From: Acidobacteriota bacterium
Lineage (GTDB): Bacteria; Acidobacteriota; Polarisedimenticolia; Gp22-AA2
Direction of reading: 5' to 3'
Length of the DNA: 32,866 nt
Assembly (NCBI GenBank): GCA_003223135.1
Contig: QHXX01000009.1
Location: forward strand, 1-32,866
Made by a program: the position numbers and the translations under genes. The notes under the pieces were generated by a model. The model saw only the letters and a program-made list of their open reading frames with translations. It did not search any database and was not told the DNA's origin. Of the stretch, positions 28,655 through 32,866 are shown one piece after another. The stretch's first letter is position 1. Each line of letters begins with the position of its first letter.

Positions 28655-29680
28655 ATGGCCGTCAAGTTCCGCGACTATTACGAGACGCTCGGCGTCGCCC
28701 GGGATGCGAGCGAGGACCAGCTCAAAAAGGCCTACCGGAAGCTGGCCCGCAAGTTCCACCCGGACCTCAATCCGGGAAACAAGGCGGCCGAGGAGCGGTT
28801 CAAGGAGATCAACGAGGCCTACGAGGTCCTCTCCGACAAAGACAAGCGCCGGCGCTACGACGCGCTGGGCAAAGACTGGAAATCCGGGATGGACTTCACT
28901 CCTCCTCCGGGCGAGGAATCCAGCCGCGTGCACGTCGGCGACCTGGGCGACCTCGGCGATCTGTTCTCGGGCGGCGGACGCTTCAGCGGGTTCAGCGATT
29001 TCTTCGAGACGCTCTTCGGAGGCCGACGGCCGGGCGGCCCCGGCTTCGCTTCGTCCGCGCGCGGCGGCGACGTCGAGTCGGAGGTGGCCGTCACCATGGA
29101 GGAGGCGCACCGCGGCACCAGCCGGGCGGTCCGCATTCCCCTCGAAGAACCGTGTCCGGAGTGCGGCGGCTCGGGCCAGAAGGACAAGAAGGCCTGCCCA
29201 GCCTGCGGCGGGAGCGGCAGCAGGACCAGGCTCGAAAGCTTCACGGTGAACATCCCCCGGGGCGTGCAGGACGGGTCCATCATCCGCGTCCCTAACAAGG
29301 GGGGTGCCGGCTTCGGCGGCGGCGGGCGCGGCGATCTCTACCTGCGCGTTCACATCACGCCTCACGAACGCTTCCGCCTTAAAGACGGCGGCGACGTCGA
29401 GCTGGAGCTGCCGATCGCCCCCTGGGAGGCCGTCCTGGGAGGCAAGGTCGAGGTGCCGACCCTGGACGGACCGGTCGAAATGCGCATCCCGCCGAACAGC
29501 CAGGGTGGCAAGACGCTGCGCCTGAAAGGCAAAGGGCTGGCGCTGCCGGGCGGCGGCCGGGGCGATCAATACGTCCGGCTCAAGATCGTCGTGCCTCCTA
29601 AGCCGACCGAGAAGGAGGTCGAGCTCTTGAAAAAGCTCGCGTCCGAGTCGGCTTTCAACGCGCGGCGGTCATGGAATTGA
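28655..29680 (+). CDS. DnaJ/CbpA-type J-domain cochaperone with a single zinc site
   Basis: The product is 341 aa from ATG 28655, 9 nt after clpB. The J-domain occupies residues 5-72 with the essential HPD at 35-37 and ends YDALG. A Gly/Phe region follows ([20 protein letters not shown]). Between the substrate-binding subdomains lie just two CxxCxGxG repeats (Cys167, 170, 181, 184), enough for one zinc ion, whereas canonical DnaJ has four repeats and two zincs, and CbpA has none. The C-terminal domains carry [19 protein letters not shown] and [20 protein letters not shown]. It would stimulate DnaK and hand substrates to it and to ClpB. DnaK itself is not in the window. The stop overlaps an alternative start of the cbpM gene. 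Confidence 0.92.
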   Translation: MAVKFRDYYETLGVARDASEDQLKKAYRKLARKFHPDLNPGNKAAEERFKEINEAYEVLSDKDKRRRYDALGKDWKSGMDFTPPPGEESSRVHVGDLGDLGDLFSGGGRFSGFSDFFETLFGGRRPGGPGFASSARGGDVESEVAVTMEEAHRGTSRAVRIPLEEPCPECGGSGQKDKKACPACGGSGSRTRLESFTVNIPRGVQDGSIIRVPNKGGAGFGGGGRGDLYLRVHITPHERFRLKDGGDVELELPIAPWEAVLGGKVEVPTLDGPVEMRIPPNSQGGKTLRLKGKGLALPGGGRGDQYVRLKIVVPPKPTEKEVELLKKLASESAFNARRSWN

Positions 29681-29688
29681 GGCGGGCC

Positions 29689-30015
29689 ATGAAGAACGAG
29701 ACCAGGGCGATGATCGTCTGGCGCACCGAGCATGCGCTTCTGACCGTCGAGGACCTGGCCCGGACCACCGGACTGCACCCGGAGCAGGTCGAGACGTTCG
29801 TCCGGTTCGGCCTCGTGGAGCCCGTGGGCGGCGGCGGTCCGCACCCGATGTTCCCGGTCGATGCGGTCGAGCGACTGCGGCGCGTCGTGCGCCTGAGACG
29901 CGATCTGGGAGTGAACCTGGCGGGGGTCGCCGCCATCCTGGAGATGAGGGAGCGCATGGAGAATCTCCAGCGAGAGCTGGAACATCTCCGCCGGCGCCTG
30001 GGCCTCGAGGAGTGA
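29689..30015 (+). CDS. cbpM: Chaperone modulator CbpM-like protein
   Basis: The product is 108 aa from ATG 29689, which has GAGG 6 nt upstream. An ATG at 29671, inside the end of the dnaJ-type gene, would add six residues but has no ribosome site. The protein is MerR-like in layout: a helix-turn-helix portion (LLTVEDLARTTGLHPEQVET, FVRFGLVEPVGG), then FPVDAVERLRRVVRLRRDLG and a C-terminal coiled coil (ILEMRERMENLQRELEHL). This matches CbpM, which binds the J-domain of CbpA-type cochaperones and inhibits them, and also related heat-shock MerR regulators (HspR). The position directly after dnaJ and clpB supports both readings. The length and lack of a C-terminal DNA-binding arm favour CbpM. Confidence 0.78.
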   Translation: MKNETRAMIVWRTEHALLTVEDLARTTGLHPEQVETFVRFGLVEPVGGGGPHPMFPVDAVERLRRVVRLRRDLGVNLAGVAAILEMRERMENLQRELEHLRRRLGLEE

Positions 30016-30055
30016 CCCTTGTGTCCGCCGCGGCGCCACGGGGAGTCCCGCGCTC

Positions 30056-30727
30056 ATGACGGCATGGGACTGGCCCCGGCTTCAAGAGGTCGCCGGCTTC
30101 TCGCTCGTCTGCCTGAGCTCGACCTTCTTCACGGTCGACCCGTTCGGTGCGGTCCCCGCGTTTCTAGCCATGGGCGCCGGAGGCGGTGAGGCCCGCAAGC
30201 GGCGCATCGCGCGGCATGCCGCCTGGACCTGTTTCGGGATTCTCGTGGCGTTCGCGTCCGCGGGAAGCCTCATCTTCAAACTCTTCGGCATCACCCTCCC
30301 GGCGCTGAAAATCGCCGGCGGTCTGCTCCTCTTCCTGATCTCGGTGGAGATGATGCGGGCGCACCGCTCCCGCACCCAGGAGACCGAGGCGGACCTGGAG
30401 GCGGGCGAGGCCAAAGACGATTTCGGGTTCACGCCCCTGGGCATCCCGATGCTGGCGGGACCCGGCGCCATCTCGACCGTCACGGTGCTCATGGGACAGA
30501 CGAGACTCTGGTGGCAGGCGATCCCCGTGTTCGTCGCGATCGCCCTGACCTCGATCGCCACGTTCTATACCCTTGCCTTCGCCGCCCGCGTCGAGAAATC
30601 TCTCGGCGACACCGGAATCCGGATTCTCACGAGATTGATGGGGTTGATGCTGGCCGCGATGGCCGTGCAGTTCATCCTGAACGGCATTTCCGACGTCTGG
30701 CCGGGGAATTCACGCCCACACGCATAA
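30056..30727 (+). CDS. MarC family integral membrane protein
   Basis: The product is 223 aa from ATG 30056. Six hydrophobic segments are visible in the usual MarC layout of two sets of three: FSLVCLSSTFFTVDPFGAVP contains the conserved DP(F/I)G motif of TM1, ALKIAGGLLLFLISVEMM covers TM3, and FTPLGIPMLAGPGAISTVTV is the signature that opens the second half. The cytoplasmic loop between halves is acidic (ETEADLEAGEAKDD). MarC proteins were once linked to multiple antibiotic resistance, but that role was withdrawn and the function is unknown. It lies 40 nt after cbpM and 17 nt before the rhomboid gene, so it may be the start of a membrane-protein group or continue the chaperone operon. Confidence 0.9.
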   Translation: MTAWDWPRLQEVAGFSLVCLSSTFFTVDPFGAVPAFLAMGAGGGEARKRRIARHAAWTCFGILVAFASAGSLIFKLFGITLPALKIAGGLLLFLISVEMMRAHRSRTQETEADLEAGEAKDDFGFTPLGIPMLAGPGAISTVTVLMGQTRLWWQAIPVFVAIALTSIATFYTLAFAARVEKSLGDTGIRILTRLMGLMLAAMAVQFILNGISDVWPGNSRPHA

Positions 30728-30744
30728 TGTGAGTGGAGTCGACG

Positions 30745-31596
30745 ATGCTCCCGATCAGCGACACCGTTCCCAGGCAAAACCCTCCCATCGCCACCTGGAC
30801 GCTGATCCTCGTCAACGGCGTCATTTTTCTGTTCGAGCTGATGCTACCCATGCCGGTGCTGGAGCGGTTCTTCTACCTGTTTGGAATCGTACCGGCCCGC
30901 TTCACGCATCCCGACTGGGCCGTCTGGGCCGGCTTTCCGCTCGACGACTACTGGCCGTTCCTGACGAGCATGTTCCTGCACGGGGGCTGGCTGCACATCA
31001 TCGGCAACATGTGGACGCTCTGGATCTTCGGGGACAACGTCGAGGACCGGATGGGACCGATTCGCTTCTCGATCTTCTACGTCCTCTGCGGACTGACCGC
31101 CGCCATCGTGCATTGCCTGTGGAACCCGGATTCCACGCTCCCGACGGTCGGCGCATCCGGCGCCATCGCGGGCGTCATGGGGGCCTACTACTTCCTGTTC
31201 CCCACGTCCCGCGTGATCGTCCTGCTCCCGGTCTTCTTCTTTCCGTTCTTCTTCGAGCTGCCCGCGGTGACCTATCTCGGGTTCTGGGCGCTCAGCCAGG
31301 TGTTCGCGGGCACGCTGTCGCTGGCGACCCCGAACCAGGTGGGAGGCGTGGCCTGGTGGGCGCACGTGGGAGGCTTCATCGCGGGCATCGTGCTGCAGTT
31401 CGTGTTCGTGCGGGGCGCCGGCGCCTACCGCCGCATGTCGCGCGACGAGTACGGGATCGAGGGCGCGTGGCTGCCGTACCGATACTGGAGGGAATCCTCA
31501 TGGCGCCTGCCGACGCGATTTGGCTGTTCTTCATGCTCTCGGCGCTTCAACCGGTCCTCAAGCAGCGCTTCCTGGAGGCCTCCCGGCAGCGCCTGA
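30745..31596 (+). CDS. Rhomboid family intramembrane serine protease
   Basis: The product is 283 aa. ATG 30745 is preferred over GTG 30733 because GGAG sits 6 nt before it. Six membrane segments are present. The catalytic dyad is Ser138 in VGASGAIAGVMG (the GxSG motif) and His207 in WAHVGGFIAG. The L1-loop and TM2 signatures are also present (SMFLHGGWLHIIGNMWTLW, FGDNVEDRMG). Rhomboids cleave membrane proteins within or near their transmembrane helix. The C-terminal about 30 residues after YRYWRESS become Ser/Arg-rich and run 97 nt into the next gene in another frame, which suggests that the original stop was lost by a frame change. The catalytic part is intact. Confidence 0.92.
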   Translation: MLPISDTVPRQNPPIATWTLILVNGVIFLFELMLPMPVLERFFYLFGIVPARFTHPDWAVWAGFPLDDYWPFLTSMFLHGGWLHIIGNMWTLWIFGDNVEDRMGPIRFSIFYVLCGLTAAIVHCLWNPDSTLPTVGASGAIAGVMGAYYFLFPTSRVIVLLPVFFFPFFFELPAVTYLGFWALSQVFAGTLSLATPNQVGGVAWWAHVGGFIAGIVLQFVFVRGAGAYRRMSRDEYGIEGAWLPYRYWRESSWRLPTRFGCSSCSRRFNRSSSSASWRPPGSA

Positions 31597-32336
31597 TCGC
31601 GAAGATCGAACGGCAGCGGAACTCCCGGGTGATCGTCCTGGTGCATCGCCAGGAGACGATGAGCCTTCTGGGCTTTCCCGTTTACCGCTACATCGACGTG
31701 AACGATTCCGAGGAGGTCCTGCGGGCGATTCATCTCACCGATCCCACAGTACCGCTCGACATCATTCTGCACACGCCCGGTGGACTGGTTCTCGCGGCCC
31801 TGCAGATCGCCCGCGCCATTCACAAGCATAAGGGCAAGGTGACCGCGTTCGTGCCGCACTACGCGATGTCCGGCGGTTCTTTGATCGCGATGGCCGCCAG
31901 CGAAATCGTGATGAGCGAATACGCGGTGCTCGGACCGGTCGACCCGCAGCTGGGCCAGTACCCCGCCGCATCGATTCTCAAGGCCGTGGCGAGAAAGCCG
32001 GTGGCGGACGTGGACGACCAGACGCTGATCCTGGCGGACCAGGCCGAGAAGGCCGTGTCGCAGGTGCGGGAGAGCGTTCAGGAGCTCCTGGCCGACAAGT
32101 GTCCGCGGGAAAAAGCGGCCGACCTGGCCCGCCTGCTCTCCGAAGGCACCTGGACCCATGACCACCCGATCACCTTCCAGACCGCCAAGAGCTTCGGTCT
32201 GCCGGTGCGCAGCGACATTCCCGCGGATTTCCTGGACCTGATGACCCTCTATCCGCAGCCTGTCCGGCGCCAGCCGTCCGTGGAATACCTGCCGGGACAC
32301 CGCGGCGCCAATGGCGTTCAGGGAGCCCACGACTGA
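31500..32336 (+). CDS. SDH family Clp-fold membrane serine protease
   Basis: The product is 278 aa from ATG 31500 with GGAGGG 7 nt upstream. A short hydrophobic N-terminus (ADAIWLFFMLSALQPVL) probably anchors it in the membrane, followed by a basic helix (RQRLIAKIERQRNSRVIVLV). The Clp/crotonase fold has the oxyanion-loop motif LHTPGGLVLAALQIA and the nucleophile block YAMSGGSLIAMAASEIVM with the likely catalytic Ser124, then YAVLGPVDPQLGQYPA. This matches PF01972 (serine dehydrogenase proteinase, SDH_sah), related to SppA and NfeD-type proteases. With rhomboid immediately upstream and overlapping, a shared role in membrane-protein turnover is likely. This is inference from position and fold. 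Confidence 0.88.
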   Translation: MAPADAIWLFFMLSALQPVLKQRFLEASRQRLIAKIERQRNSRVIVLVHRQETMSLLGFPVYRYIDVNDSEEVLRAIHLTDPTVPLDIILHTPGGLVLAALQIARAIHKHKGKVTAFVPHYAMSGGSLIAMAASEIVMSEYAVLGPVDPQLGQYPAASILKAVARKPVADVDDQTLILADQAEKAVSQVRESVQELLADKCPREKAADLARLLSEGTWTHDHPITFQTAKSFGLPVRSDIPADFLDLMTLYPQPVRRQPSVEYLPGHRGANGVQGAHD

Positions 32337-32465
32337 TGTCCCTGGACCTCCTACGGTAAACACTCAGTCAAGATCAGGGATCCTACGGATAGCCAGGGGG
32401 GATCCCGGCCTATACGCTGCGCGCTTCTCGATGGCCTTCGTCTCGTCCACATGGAGGGTCACCCC

Positions 32466-32756
32466 ATGAAAACCGGAATCGCGAATGTGGCGTGCGCGAC
32501 GATCACCGGGTTCAGCGCGAAGATCGACCGTCTGCTCGAGCGCAAGCGAGCGAGAAGGGTCCGTCCGAGCGAGCCCGAGCTGCCGGTCCTCTCGGCCCTG
32601 TCCGGCTCCTATCGCCGGATGTCCGGCGGCCTGCTGCCGGTAAAGCAACAGACCATCGCGCCGGCGCCCCTCAGCGGTGCCGTGGTCGTGATGGGATGGC
32701 CCGCGCCCGTCGAGGGGTCCCGCCAAAGGGTGGGAAGAGAGCGTCGAGCGGTCTAG
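32466..32756 (+). CDS. Hypothetical small basic protein (doubtful)
   Basis: A 96-aa frame from ATG 32466 with GGAGGG 7 nt upstream, the main argument that it is real. It begins MKTGIANVACATITGFSAK and then RLLERKRARRVRPSEPELPV. No family, signal peptide or convincing membrane helix is seen, and the C-terminal third is basic low-complexity sequence. A frame on the opposite strand of similar length has worse composition. The 129 nt before it (32337-32465) hold only an inverted gggatcc/ggatccc pair. Confidence 0.4.
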   Translation: MKTGIANVACATITGFSAKIDRLLERKRARRVRPSEPELPVLSALSGSYRRMSGGLLPVKQQTIAPAPLSGAVVVMGWPAPVEGSRQRVGRERRAV

Positions 32757-32783
32757 AGGCGCGGACCCGACCCGGGAACCGGC

Positions 32784-32866
32784 CTAGTGCTCCTCGTCGC
32801 GCATCACGGTCCTCTGGAGCCGCGCCCGACCGGCCCAGTACAGGCTGATCTCGTGCCCGTCCGGGT
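32784..32866 (-). CDS. C-terminal end of a VOC/glyoxalase family protein (partial)
   Basis: The frame enters from the right edge and ends at TAG (32786-32784), giving 26 visible residues. They begin PDGHEISLYWAGRARL and end MRDEEH. The DPDGHEI-LYW pattern, containing the metal-ligand Glu, is typical of the last beta strands of vicinal-oxygen-chelate proteins such as catechol 2,3-dioxygenases and glyoxalases. The rest of the gene lies outside the window. Confidence 0.6.
   Translation of the reverse strand, partial: PDGHEISLYWAGRARLQRTVMRDEEH

Noticed and set aside
28940..28975. Short repeat gacctgggcgacctcggcgatctg
   Set aside because: It encodes the DLGDLGDL part of the Gly/Phe region in the dnaJ-type gene and is not a DNA repeat element.
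32377..32407. Inverted gggatcc/ggatccc pair
   Set aside because: It is only 7 bp around a BamHI-like palindrome with no T-run or operator context, so chance is likely.
32364..32726. 120-codon - strand frame near the right end
   Set aside because: Composition is His/Arg/Gly-rich, with no start signal, while the + strand frame at 32466 has a good ribosome site.

Overview
The window is GC-rich (hand counts mostly about 65-70% G+C) and densely coded. It looks like chromosomal DNA of a free-living, probably soil or sediment, bacterium. The lysyl-endopeptidase-like protease with a MopE-type 'DGIDNDCDG' motif, the DUF3471-tailed serine hydrolase and the exopolysaccharide gene style fit Acidobacteriota or Myxococcota-like lineages. 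That placement is inference; no rRNA or tRNA gene is visible.

Region 1 (1-14676, all + strand) is a cell-surface polysaccharide locus. In order it holds: a beta-propeller protein with two tandem carbohydrate-binding-like modules (open at the left edge), a GT4 glycosyltransferase with an apparent internal deletion, a heparinase II/III-type lyase, an FkbM methyltransferase, an asparagine synthetase-type amidotransferase, a polysaccharide deacetylase, a GT4 glycosyltransferase fused to a low-molecular-weight tyrosine phosphatase, a short remnant of a UDP-glucose/GDP-mannose dehydrogenase, a right-handed beta-helix protein without a proper 5' end, another GT4 glycosyltransferase and a GNAT acyltransferase. 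Most junctions overlap by 1-11 nt or have very short gaps, so this is probably one operon. Dehydrogenase, lyase, deacetylase and amidotransferase together suggest a polymer of uronate and amino sugar, but the dehydrogenase here is too short to work.

Region 2 (14639-23339, mostly - strand) is housekeeping and accessory: an acidic unknown protein, an APC amino-acid permease, a type II haloacid dehalogenase, a + strand trypsin-like protease followed by a strong terminator, then a - strand group of a YdeI/DUF1801 protein, a 45-residue small ORF, a Ppm2-type methyltransferase and a DUF1330 protein, and a separate class-C beta-lactamase-like serine hydrolase.

Region 3 (23488-32866) holds a secreted HEAT-like protein, a Gln-rich tail-anchored small membrane protein, a - strand PLP decarboxylase, a clpB-dnaJ-cbpM chaperone operon, and a membrane group of MarC, rhomboid protease and SDH-type Clp-fold protease. 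A small doubtful ORF and the 3' end of a VOC-family gene close the window.

The most striking pattern is a set of damaged genes in the first 18 kb: a GT4 missing its domain linker, a sugar dehydrogenase reduced to its two ends, and two secreted proteins without start and signal peptide. Either the locus is decaying or the assembly has dropped segments. The GT4-phosphatase fusion and the single-zinc-site DnaJ are the best candidates for real novelty.
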